Part shown: positions 18,296-26,223 of the stretch, piece after piece
Layout of the letters: the number at the start of each line of letters is the position of its first letter
Numbering within the stretch: the first letter of the stretch is position 1
Source of the DNA: Chitinophaga solisilvae
GTDB lineage: Bacteria > Bacteroidota > Bacteroidia > Chitinophagales > Chitinophagaceae
DNA: 64,000 nucleotides
NCBI RefSeq assembly: GCF_009928525.1
Contig: NZ_JAABOK010000004.1
Location: 248,001-312,000 of the forward strand
Direction: 5' to 3'
Position numbers and translations under genes: made by a program
Notes under the pieces: model-generated
Told to the model about the DNA's origin: nothing
The model's input: the letters and a program-made list of their open reading frames with translations, nothing else
Database searches by the model: none

Positions 18296-18313
18296 GATAA
18301 AATACGTTTACTG

Positions 18314-18321
18314 CAAAGCTA
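18314..18321 (-). promoter_or_regulatory. Candidate -7 promoter element for the VOC gene
   Basis: Minus-strand reading TAGCTTTG matches TAnnTTTG, 18 bases upstream of the VOC start codon. No good -33 element found. Confidence 0.35.
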
Positions 18322-18431
18322 GGATGATCCGCCTGATCGGGCCGGGTGCAGGTGCGACAATGTCAGGGAGGTATTGCGACAAAATAATAAGATATTTGTA
18401 CCTTTTTGATTCAATATTATCGTCGTATCTC

Positions 18432-20903
18432 ATGCAACAATCCTGGCAGAAATCCCTGCTGTATCATCTCGGAGCAGTTATCCTCTTTGTGTCGCTGGCA
18501 CTTGTTTTTTGCAGCCCTGTGCTGGAAGGCAGGCAGCTGTTTCAGTCGGACATGATGCATGTGAAAGGCATGGAAAAGGAAGCGGTGGACTACTACAAGA
18601 CCACCGGTAATGCGCCGCTGTGGTCCAATAATATGTTTGGCGGTATGCCCACCTACGTGATCTATACCGGACCCACCACCAACAGGGTGTACTGGCTAAA
18701 CCGCATCTCCACGCTCTTCCTGCCCAACCCGGCAGATATGTTGTTTGTGATGATGCTGGGCATGTATATCCTGCTCAGCGTGATGGACTTTAAGTACTGG
18801 ATACGCATTCTGGGCGCTGTAGCTTATGGCTTTGCCACCTTCTCCATCGTCAGTATGGAAGTAGGGCATATCACCAAGGTATTGAGTATGGCGTGGCTGG
18901 CGCCGGTGCTGGCAGGTATTATTCTTACCTACCGGGGTAAGCTGCTTACCGGCGGAGCGTTGACAGCGCTGGCCGCCGCCCTGCTGGTGTATAACAACCA
19001 TGTGCAGATTGCTTATTACGGCTTAATCATGGTTGCTTTCCTGGGGCTGGGTACGTTCCTGGTTGCCTGGCGGGAACATCGCCTGCCAGCTTTTTTCAAA
19101 GCCTCCCTGGTATTGCTGTTTGCAGGTATTATTGCAGTATTACCTGCCATGGACAACCTGCTGATTATGAAAGAATATACCCGCTATACCATGCGGGGCA
19201 GCCAGTCGGAACTAACGCTGGGAAATAAAAAGTCAGGGCAGCAGACCTCCGGACTGGATGTAGGATATGCTTTTCAGTGGAGCTACGGCCCGCGGGAAAC
19301 ATTCACCCTGTTACTCCCGGAACTGGCCGGAGGGGCCAGCTCCCGCCAGCTGCCATCCGGCTCGCATACCTATGCCGCGCTGGTAAAAGCAGGCATTCCG
19401 CCGGAAAAGGCCGCCACCTGGGCCACACAAAAGAGCTGGCCCCTCTACTGGGCTGCACAGCCCAATACCGCCGGCCCCGTTTATGTTGGCGCTATCATCT
19501 GTTTCCTTTTCGTACTGGCGTTACTGATAGTACAACACTGGTACAAATGGTGGCTGCTGGGTGTTACCATACTGGCCGTTATCCTCAGCTGGGGGGCCAA
19601 CCTGCCGGCGGTCAACAATTTTATTTTCTATCATCTTCCCCTGTATAATAAATTCCGCTCGCCTACCATGATCCTGGCGATACCACAGATAACCTTCGTG
19701 TTCCTCGCCTGCTGGGCGTTACAGACCCTGCTGACTACCGCCGACCGGAAAATATTTTTACTGGAGCAGCTGAAGAAGGCTTTCGCCGTAACAGCCGGCC
19801 TGATTATCGCACTGGCCTTCCTCGGTGCGGCAGTGTATACTTTCAGCAGCCCGAATGATATGTTTTACGCCGGCAGCTACCAACGCATTTTGGGGAGCCG
19901 CGAGGCAGCAGACAGTATCATGCACGCCCTGAGAAAAGACCGCAGCGCCCTCCTGATAAAAGATGGTATACGGGCGCTGGCGCTGGTTTCACTCGCCTTC
20001 GGACTATGCTGGCTGCTGCTGAAAGATAAAATCAAAGCCACCGTATGTGTTATCGCACTGGCGGTATTATCGCTGGCAGATCTTTACCAGGTAGATAAAA
20101 TCTATATGAGCAATGATGATTTCGTAGCGGCGTCACTGATAGATAACTATAATGCACCAACCCCGGCAGATAAACAGATCCTGCAGGATAAATCCCTTTA
20201 CTACCGGGTGCTGAATACTACCGTGAGCCCTTTCCTGGATGCGAATACTTCTTACTATCATAAGTCAATAGGCGGACAAAGCCCGGCTAAATTATGGATC
20301 TACCAGGATCTGATAGAACACCAGCTGAGCAGGAACAACCAGGCAGTATTCAATATGCTGAATACAAAATATTTCATTGTAACGGATACTGTGCAGAAAA
20401 CACCGGTGGCCAGGCTCAACCCGGACGCCCTGGGCAATGCCTGGTTTGTAAAAGGCATCAGGTGGGCGCCGGACGCAAATGCTGAAATGCGCGCACTGGA
20501 TCATTTTAACCCTGCTGATACGGCGGTAATTGACCAGCGCTTTAAACAGCAACTCGGCAGTTTCATCCCGGTGAGAGACAGCGCCGCCCGTATTATCCTG
20601 ACACATTATGATATTCATCAGCTGACCTATACCTCACAAAACGCCGCAGATGGCTTTGCTGTCTTCTCGGATATTTATTATCCTGCAGGCTGGAAAGCCT
20701 TTATTGACGGAAAGGAAACCGCTATTATCCGCGTGAACTATGCCTTGCGCGGACTGAAAATTCCTGCCGGAAAGCATGAGATAACATTTATCTTTCATCC
20801 GGATACCTATTTCCTGGGACAGCAGATATCTCTGGCTACCTCCTGGGTACTGATGGTGCTGGTACTGGCGGGATTTGTGGCGGGCGCTATATGGCGTAAA
20901 TAA
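18432..20903 (+). CDS. YfhO-family polytopic membrane protein
   Basis: An 823-residue protein with roughly a dozen membrane helices and a soluble C-terminal part before a last helix. It begins MQQSWQKSLLYHLGAVILFVSLALVF and has the loop FQSDMMHVKGMEKEAVDYY and PLWSNNMFGGMPTYVIY. The ORF could start at 18285, but that extension overlaps the VOC gene start and looks non-coding, so ATG 18432 is preferred. YfhO proteins resemble GT-C glycosyltransferases and in Gram-positives take part in glycosylation of cell-wall polymers. The role in Bacteroidota is not established. Single gene. Confidence 0.8.
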   Translation: MQQSWQKSLLYHLGAVILFVSLALVFCSPVLEGRQLFQSDMMHVKGMEKEAVDYYKTTGNAPLWSNNMFGGMPTYVIYTGPTTNRVYWLNRISTLFLPNPADMLFVMMLGMYILLSVMDFKYWIRILGAVAYGFATFSIVSMEVGHITKVLSMAWLAPVLAGIILTYRGKLLTGGALTALAAALLVYNNHVQIAYYGLIMVAFLGLGTFLVAWREHRLPAFFKASLVLLFAGIIAVLPAMDNLLIMKEYTRYTMRGSQSELTLGNKKSGQQTSGLDVGYAFQWSYGPRETFTLLLPELAGGASSRQLPSGSHTYAALVKAGIPPEKAATWATQKSWPLYWAAQPNTAGPVYVGAIICFLFVLALLIVQHWYKWWLLGVTILAVILSWGANLPAVNNFIFYHLPLYNKFRSPTMILAIPQITFVFLACWALQTLLTTADRKIFLLEQLKKAFAVTAGLIIALAFLGAAVYTFSSPNDMFYAGSYQRILGSREAADSIMHALRKDRSALLIKDGIRALALVSLAFGLCWLLLKDKIKATVCVIALAVLSLADLYQVDKIYMSNDDFVAASLIDNYNAPTPADKQILQDKSLYYRVLNTTVSPFLDANTSYYHKSIGGQSPAKLWIYQDLIEHQLSRNNQAVFNMLNTKYFIVTDTVQKTPVARLNPDALGNAWFVKGIRWAPDANAEMRALDHFNPADTAVIDQRFKQQLGSFIPVRDSAARIILTHYDIHQLTYTSQNAADGFAVFSDIYYPAGWKAFIDGKETAIIRVNYALRGLKIPAGKHEITFIFHPDTYFLGQQISLATSWVLMVLVLAGFVAGAIWRK

Positions 20904-20935
20904 AACTGTTGATTTAAATAAAACCTATACTGAAG

Positions 20936-21913
20936 ATGAAAAAGTTTTTATTTGTTTGTTTATCCCTGATGCCTTTCGCTTTAAAGGCACAGAAATGGGA
21001 TGGTCCTGTCGGCATTGGCCTTAAAGCTGTGGAAACACCTTTTTCCGCACTGGATGTTAGCGGCGGCATTGCCGAAGGCAGACCCGGAAGAGTATTTGTA
21101 GCGCCGTATGTTATAGGATGGAGCAATGATGTAACCGCCGGGCAACCGGATCAGTACTTATTATTAATGCCACTGGCAGATGCCGGAACCGGTCATCCGG
21201 TGGCGGGGCTGAGCGGCACGTTATATATGTCCCGCGGTACTGCCACCTCTTACAATTTTAACGGAGAATACAGGATTTCCATGCAGCGGGCCTATAACAA
21301 TAATATTTCCCTCACGCTGGTGCCGCAAAATGATTACAGCAGGTTCCTGAAAATCTACAGTGTGAAATACCAGGGCGTACCTTATGCTGCAGTTAAGATT
21401 TCAGAAATCCTGATTTCTTCCTGCTTAATCAGTTTTTCCGGGCATTGGTGGAATCAGCTGAACGGAGAAAAGCCGAGGCTGGTAGCTGCAACCGATGTTA
21501 CAGAAACGACCGTGTTCAAAAGTACGCAGCCGGTATTCGGGCAATTTATATCTGCAGATGCATCAGGTAATATCGGTATCGGCACTACCGATACGAAAGG
21601 ATATAAACTGGCAGTAGGAGGCGCCATCATTGCCGAAAGGATGAGAGTAAAGGCCATGGCTTCTTGGCCGGACTATGTATTTGAGAACAGTTATCAGCGT
21701 CCTTCCCTCGCTGCACTGGACCGCTATATCAAGGAGCACAAACATCTTCCTGAAATTCCTGCCGCCACAGAAGTAGCTGCCAAAGGAATAGATGTAGCAG
21801 AAATGAATGCTCTTTTACTGAAAAAAATCGAAGAACTAACGTTATACCTTATTGAAGAACACAAAAGGAATAATGAGCTGGAAGCACAGGTGAAGAAACT
21901 TCTGGTGAAGTAA
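20936..21913 (+). CDS. Exported coiled-coil surface protein, paralogue 1 of 4 (tail-fibre-like C-terminus)
   Basis: A 325-residue exported protein (signal MKKFLFVCLSLMPFALKAQ). The N-terminal 200 residues are variable and beta-rich. The C-terminal 120 residues carry the common Bacteroidota pattern NIGIGTTDTKGYKLAVGG, then WPDYVFENSYQRPSL, then KHLPEIPAATEVAAKGIDVAEMN and a short coiled coil (LLLKKIEELTLYLIEEHKR). Such proteins are usually called hypothetical or tail-fibre-domain proteins; no activity is known. Three paralogues lie in the next 4 kb. The TAA stop forms part of the palindrome at 21911-22034. Confidence 0.75.
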   Translation: MKKFLFVCLSLMPFALKAQKWDGPVGIGLKAVETPFSALDVSGGIAEGRPGRVFVAPYVIGWSNDVTAGQPDQYLLLMPLADAGTGHPVAGLSGTLYMSRGTATSYNFNGEYRISMQRAYNNNISLTLVPQNDYSRFLKIYSVKYQGVPYAAVKISEILISSCLISFSGHWWNQLNGEKPRLVAATDVTETTVFKSTQPVFGQFISADASGNIGIGTTDTKGYKLAVGGAIIAERMRVKAMASWPDYVFENSYQRPSLAALDRYIKEHKHLPEIPAATEVAAKGIDVAEMNALLLKKIEELTLYLIEEHKRNNELEAQVKKLLVK

Positions 21914-22034
21914 TTGCGAATTACGAATTGCGAATTACGAATGAGGAGCGAAGATGTAAGCGGATAAAGAGAAATTAATCTCCGCTTACATCTTCGCTCC
22001 TCATTCGTAATTCGCAATTCGTAATTCGTAATTA
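21911..22034. repeat. Long palindrome, 54-base arms, containing both flanking stop codons
   Basis: Left arm 21911-21964, 16-base loop, right arm 21981-22034, with one mismatch in 54. The outer half is tandem GAATTACGAATT-like units; the core is GGAGCGAAGATGTAAGCGGA. The stop codons of the two convergent coiled-coil protein genes lie inside the arms. Probable bidirectional terminator. Confidence 0.88.
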
Positions 22035-22964
22035 CTTCATCAGAAGTTTCTTCATCTCTTCCATCTCCACCCTTTGCTGCTCCAGCTTTTTATTCAGTGA
22101 AATGATGTAAAGCATTAATTCCTCTATCTTCTGCATTTGTTGCTGCTGCATGTTGCCGAGGTCCAGTCCTTTTTCCGCAATTTCTTTTTCAGAAGGGATG
22201 CCTGGCAGGTGATAGTTGGTTTTGATGAAAGCTTCTACTTCAGATAGTGAAGGTAAAGTATAGTCTGATTTGAAGACATAATCAGCCCAGCCCTGATCGG
22301 TGACTTTCACTTTCTTCGCGCCGATAGTGCCGGATACAGCGAGCTTGAATTCAGGCTGCTTTTGCGGATATATGCCTATACCAACATTACCGTTGAAATA
22401 GCTGGGGGTAGTGCTGGTAAAGTAGGCGCTTTTCTGAAAGGAAAGGCCATCGCCGTTAACATATGGTTCCGGGGCGGTCAGTGGATTATGTGTATAGGAG
22501 GTACCATCGTGATCCTGTATATAGGGTTGTGTGTCGAATACAGCGGGATTTACAGGGCCATTGGCACTATAGTAGTAGGGAAGACTACCGCCACGGAGGA
22601 AGATAATGATGCGGGAAGAACCGTTGGCGGCAGTTACATCACGCCAACCTCCTACCAGCGGAGTACCGGCCGTATTCGGGAATTGTTTTATGTCCGCATC
22701 AATAAAGTGGGAGGCATTACCCCATGCCGTTACGTGATAGCGGAATCTGGCAATGATAGAACCTTCCCAGTATTTAGGCGGATTGTGCACATTGGATCTG
22801 CCCAGGTTCAGTTCAGTAGCTATGTTACTTCCCCAGCCGCAGTCAGTAAAGGCCACCGGATAAAATTTGCTTGCATCTCCTCCTACAACAAATGAGCCGC
22901 TTGACTGGGCATGGAGAGAAAAGCTGAAAGTAAGCAGTAATGCAAACAGGTATAGGGTACGCAT
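22032..22964 (-). CDS. Exported coiled-coil surface protein, paralogue 2 of 4
   Basis: A 310-residue protein with a signal peptide ending SLHAQ. The N-terminal domain starts SGSFVVGGDASKFYPVAFTDCGW and is followed by variable beta-rich sequence. The C-terminal 120 residues hold KLAVSGTIGAKKVKVTDQGW, ADYVFKSDYTLPSLSEVEAF, YHLPGIPSEKEIAEKGLDLG and a coiled coil with MQQQQMQKIEELMLYII. It is a close tandem copy of the gene at 23027; their C-terminal coding parts share a 143-base identical stretch. Function unknown; likely displayed on the cell surface or secreted. Confidence 0.75.
   Translation of the reverse strand: MRTLYLFALLLTFSFSLHAQSSGSFVVGGDASKFYPVAFTDCGWGSNIATELNLGRSNVHNPPKYWEGSIIARFRYHVTAWGNASHFIDADIKQFPNTAGTPLVGGWRDVTAANGSSRIIIFLRGGSLPYYYSANGPVNPAVFDTQPYIQDHDGTSYTHNPLTAPEPYVNGDGLSFQKSAYFTSTTPSYFNGNVGIGIYPQKQPEFKLAVSGTIGAKKVKVTDQGWADYVFKSDYTLPSLSEVEAFIKTNYHLPGIPSEKEIAEKGLDLGNMQQQQMQKIEELMLYIISLNKKLEQQRVEMEEMKKLLMK
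22102..22244 (-). repeat. 143-base stretch identical to 23100-23242
   Basis: Part of the C-terminal coding region of the 22032 gene is base-for-base identical to the matching part of the 23027 gene (offset 998 bases), while flanking sequence diverges. It looks like recent duplication or gene conversion. Confidence 0.85.
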
Positions 22965-23026
22965 ATTAAAAAATGTTTTTTGCTTTTCGTTGGCAGATTT
23001 TGTGATGATGTTGAAAAAAGGTTCTT

Positions 23027-23962
23027 TTAATTAACATCGCATTTCCTGGTCAGCTTTTCAATTAGTTTTTCCTGTTGTTCCAGTTTTTTATTCAGGGAGA
23101 TGATGTAAAGCATTAATTCCTCTATCTTCTGCATTTGTTGCTGCTGCATGTTGCCGAGGTCCAGTCCTTTTTCCGCAATTTCTTTTTCAGAAGGGATGCC
23201 TGGCAGGTGATAGTTGGTTTTGATGAAAGCTTCTACTTCAGAGAGAGAAGGTAAAGTATAGTCTGATTTGAAGACATAATCAGCCCAACCCTGATCGGTG
23301 ACTTTCACTTTCTTTGCGCCAATGGTGCCGGATACTGCCAGCTTTAACTCGGGTTGCTTTTGCGGGAATACACCTATTCCGACACTGCCGTAGAAGTAAC
23401 TGGGCGCACTGCTGTTAAAGTAAACGCTTTTCTGAAAAGCAAGTCCTTCTCCGTTTACACCAGCTTCCACGGCGGTCAGCGGACCACGGGTAATGGGAGT
23501 GCCGTTGTTGTCTTCAATATAAGGCTGAGTATCATACACTACAGGAGTCACCGTACAACTGGCAGTATAATAGTAAGGAAGGGCGCCGCCGCGCAGGTAG
23601 ATGATTATACGTGCGGATGCGTTGCCATAGGTGACATCACGCCATCCTCCTACCAGCGGAGTGCCTTTCGTATTGGGGTATTGCTTTATATCCGCATCAA
23701 TAAAATTGGAAGCACTTCCCCAGCCTGTTACGTGAAAACGGAATTTGGCAATGATAGATCCTTCCCAGTTTTTAGGAGGATTGTGCACAAGAGATCTGCC
23801 TATGTGCAATTCAGTGGCGATGTTACTATTCCAGCCACAGTCGGTAAAGGCTACCGGGTAAAATTTGTCGGCATCTCCGCCGACAACAAATGAGCCGGTT
23901 ACCTGGGCATGCATGGAAAAGCTGGAAAAGAGCAGTGCTACAAACAGATACAGGGTACGCAT
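23027..23962 (-). CDS. Exported coiled-coil surface protein, paralogue 3 of 4
   Basis: A 311-residue protein and tandem homologue of the gene at 22032 along its whole length (TGSFVVGGDADKFYPVAFTD at the N-terminus, the same C-terminal region). The N-terminal domains differ at many positions, whereas the region up to the coiled coil is almost identical. The extreme C-terminus differs (EKLIEKLTRKCDVN). The signal peptide ends MHAQ. A -7-like element lies about 75 bases upstream of its start. Function unknown. Confidence 0.75.
   Translation of the reverse strand: MRTLYLFVALLFSSFSMHAQVTGSFVVGGDADKFYPVAFTDCGWNSNIATELHIGRSLVHNPPKNWEGSIIAKFRFHVTGWGSASNFIDADIKQYPNTKGTPLVGGWRDVTYGNASARIIIYLRGGALPYYYTASCTVTPVVYDTQPYIEDNNGTPITRGPLTAVEAGVNGEGLAFQKSVYFNSSAPSYFYGSVGIGVFPQKQPELKLAVSGTIGAKKVKVTDQGWADYVFKSDYTLPSLSEVEAFIKTNYHLPGIPSEKEIAEKGLDLGNMQQQQMQKIEELMLYIISLNKKLEQQEKLIEKLTRKCDVN
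23100..23242 (-). repeat. 143-base stretch identical to 22102-22244
   Basis: Second copy of the identical segment shared by the two tandem minus-strand paralogues. Confidence 0.85.
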
Positions 23963-24036
23963 AGTAAAAAATGTTTTTGACTTCCGTCAAATTTTGCGAT
24001 GATGTAATAAGATGGTTTCTTTGTTATTAACAGCTG

Positions 24037-24044
24037 CAAATATA
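24037..24044 (-). promoter_or_regulatory. Candidate -7 promoter element for the 23027 gene
   Basis: Minus-strand reading TATATTTG fits TAnnTTTG and lies in the divergent region between two paralogues. No clear -33 partner. Confidence 0.3.
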
Positions 24045-24080
24045 GTTTACACATCTATTTAATAAATTAAACCTATACTC

Positions 24081-25037
24081 ATGAGAAGATTACTTTCTTT
24101 ACTGGCCTTTGCGTTCCTGTTATTGATGTATCCGCGATCCGCGTCTGCCATGCCTCCGGGAGGAGAAGAAGATTTTTATGCCAGTGTTAGTTTTCCTGCC
24201 GGATTTAAAGTGGGGGATTATGCAGAATTTGTCAAGTGTGGTCCCATCAGCGCCTGGGCTTCCGGGTACTATGAAATTTCCATTTCCTATACACGTGGAA
24301 ATATTGCTGCTGCTGCTGCTACTTATCTTGTCAGCATACCTCATGCCGCTCCGGATTTGTGGCGGGAAGCAGGGCGTATTAACAGCAATGGATACATAGC
24401 AGCGGGGCTTCATAATTTTACAATAGATGCAAATGCGGCGTATGGCAATCCCCGCCTGCGTGTAAGGGCTATAGCCACACACGGTGTTCAGGAGAGTGGT
24501 ATCATCGTAGAAATCAAAGTGCACGCAATTAACCGCAATATTGCCTGGACTGCCCTGGATGTACGTGGTAATGATGTTGCCATCAACAAATTAATGCCGA
24601 TGACAAATGACTGGGCGTTGTATGTGGGAAATACCGTGATGCCTAATTCTGCTTCCGTTGCCATCAAGGCGACCATGGATGGCAACGTGGGCATCGGCAC
24701 CGCCAATCCGCAGTCAAAGCTGGCGGTAGCCGGCGTAGTTACCGCACAGAAAGTAAAAGTAACTATGAATGCCTCAGAGTGGCCTGACTATGTCTTCTCC
24801 GACAACTACCCGCTTCCTGACCTTACTGATCTGGCAGCCTATATCAAGGAAAAGAAACACTTGCCAGATATTCCTTCCGCTACTGAAATAGCCGCAAATG
24901 GTCATGATCTCGGAGAAATGAATAAACAGTTGCTTAAAAAAGTCGAAGAACTGACCCTCTACCTGCTCCGGGAACACCAACGCAATAATGAGCTGGAAGC
25001 AAAATTGGAAACCGTGCTGCAAAAGCTGTCGCAGTAA
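24081..25037 (+). CDS. Exported coiled-coil surface protein, paralogue 4 of 4
   Basis: A 318-residue protein with a signal peptide ending SASA. The N-terminal domain differs from the other three, and it is closest to the 20936 gene at the C-terminus: NVGIGTANPQSKLAVAG, then EWPDYVFSDNYPLPDL, KHLPDIPSATEIAANGHDLGEMN, and a coiled coil KQLLKKVEELTLYLLREHQR. It shares the leader motif AAACCTATACT with the 20936 gene just before the start codon. Role unknown; a set of variable exported proteins with a common C-terminal multimerisation region is inferred. Confidence 0.75.
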   Translation: MRRLLSLLAFAFLLLMYPRSASAMPPGGEEDFYASVSFPAGFKVGDYAEFVKCGPISAWASGYYEISISYTRGNIAAAAATYLVSIPHAAPDLWREAGRINSNGYIAAGLHNFTIDANAAYGNPRLRVRAIATHGVQESGIIVEIKVHAINRNIAWTALDVRGNDVAINKLMPMTNDWALYVGNTVMPNSASVAIKATMDGNVGIGTANPQSKLAVAGVVTAQKVKVTMNASEWPDYVFSDNYPLPDLTDLAAYIKEKKHLPDIPSATEIAANGHDLGEMNKQLLKKVEELTLYLLREHQRNNELEAKLETVLQKLSQ

Positions 25038-25046
25038 TTATTGGAG

Positions 25047-25160
25047 ATTTAATTATTTAGTTATTTGAGATTTTGTAGCCAATCCTTGTTTCTCTTGTAC
25101 CTGCAAGTGAAAGGGACGCAAGGATTGGCTACAAAATCTCAAATAACCAAATAATCAAAT
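25047..25160. repeat. Long palindrome, 42-base arms, between convergent genes
   Basis: Left arm 25047-25088, right arm 25119-25160, two mismatches. The inner arm GAGATTTTGTAGCCAATCC and the loop start TTTCTCTTGTACCTG are shared with the copy at 26106-26223. The stop codon of the minus-strand NmrA-like gene lies in the right arm. Confidence 0.88.
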
Positions 25161-26036
25161 AGTAAAGTATTCCTGCGCGAAGTCTTCGAAGTTACGTGCA
25201 GGCGTGCCTGTTATGGCGGCTACGGTGCCGGTGATGAAGGCGGCTTCGTGGCGGGCGTAGTGGGCGTAGTCTTCGATGAGCCCTGCTGCCTGCCAGGAGG
25301 GGAAGCCTACGGAAAGTACGGCCTGTTGCATTTCTTCAGGGGTGATGTCCACGAACTTTATCCGTTTGCCGGTGCTGGCCGAAAGTATGTCTGCTATCTG
25401 TGCATGTGTCAGCGCTGCGGGGCCGGTAAGTGTGTAGGTTTTATTTTCATGGCCGGGCTGCGTCAGGGCAGCGAGGGCTACGTCAGCAATATCCCTTATA
25501 TCGATTACGCTCACGGGAGCGTTGCCGATAGCGGCAATGAACATATTTTTATTGAGTATCATATCCCTGAAGCTGAGGAAGCCCTGCATAAAAAGATTCG
25601 GACGCAGAAAAGTGTAGGCTATGCCGGAATTGATAATTGCTTCTTCCACCGCTGCATGATACCGCAGGAAGCGTACCGGCGATTGTTTGTCCGCTGCCAG
25701 CTGGGAGAGTTTTACAATATGTTGTACTCCTGCCTCTTTTGCGGCCGCTACAAAATTCAGTTGCAGCTCCTCTGCCTGTGCGGAAGAATTGGTCAGCAGG
25801 AAGGCATGTGTGATCCCCTGCAAGGCTGCAAGGACAGACGCTTTGTCCGCCAGATCGCCGGTAACCAGCTCCGCACCGGGAAGACCGGCAATTTTTTCTG
25901 CATTGTCGGATGACCTCACCAGTGCCCTGAAAGGTACGCCCTGTGCGGCCAGTCTGCCTGCCAGTATACTACCGATATTACCTGTTGCCCCGGTAATTAA
26001 AATGCTGCTATTGCTGTTGTTAGATGCTGTAGTCAT
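25155..26036 (-). CDS. NmrA-like atypical SDR, NAD(P)-binding oxidoreductase
   Basis: A 293-residue Rossmann protein opening with ILITGATGNIGSILAGRL (GxxGxxG). It has the typical NmrA/QOR2 features GDLADKASVLAAL, LLTNSSAQAEELQLNFVAAAKEAGVQHIVKLSQ and FLRPNLFMQGF. Members act as NAD(P)H:quinone reductases or redox sensors, and the substrate cannot be named here. It is a monocistronic gene between two palindromes. A TAnnTTTG element lies 20 bases upstream. Confidence 0.85.
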   Translation of the reverse strand: MTTASNNSNSSILITGATGNIGSILAGRLAAQGVPFRALVRSSDNAEKIAGLPGAELVTGDLADKASVLAALQGITHAFLLTNSSAQAEELQLNFVAAAKEAGVQHIVKLSQLAADKQSPVRFLRYHAAVEEAIINSGIAYTFLRPNLFMQGFLSFRDMILNKNMFIAAIGNAPVSVIDIRDIADVALAALTQPGHENKTYTLTGPAALTHAQIADILSASTGKRIKFVDITPEEMQQAVLSVGFPSWQAAGLIEDYAHYARHEAAFITGTVAAITGTPARNFEDFAQEYFTI

Positions 26037-26055
26037 AAAGAATAATTTTATGACC

Positions 26056-26063
26056 CAAAATTA
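26056..26063 (-). promoter_or_regulatory. Candidate -7 promoter element for the NmrA-like gene
   Basis: Minus-strand reading TAATTTTG matches TAnnTTTG, 20 bases upstream of the start codon. The -33 element is not clear. Confidence 0.4.
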
Positions 26064-26105
26064 TCCCCGTTGTCCCCGTCCTCCTTGTAAGAAAACGAAA
26101 GCCGG

Positions 26106-26223
26106 ATATTTTATTATTTTATTATTTGAGATTTTGCAGCTAATCCTTATTTCTCTTGTACCTGAAAGTATAAGTGAAATAAGGATTAGCTGCAAAATCT
26201 CAAATAACCTAATAATAAAATAT
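26106..26223. repeat. Long palindrome, 52-base arms, after the lanthipeptide dehydratase gene
   Basis: Left arm 26106-26157, 14-base loop, right arm 26172-26223, four mismatches. The core GAGATTTTGCAGCTAATCC is a variant of the 25047-25160 copy, and each difference is compensated on the opposite arm. It directly abuts the lanB stop codon and probably terminates its transcription. Confidence 0.88.

Noticed and set aside
24081..25037. Phage tail-fibre genes as sign of a prophage
   Set aside because: The four paralogues have Sec signal peptides and no phage structural, lysis or integrase genes lie near them.
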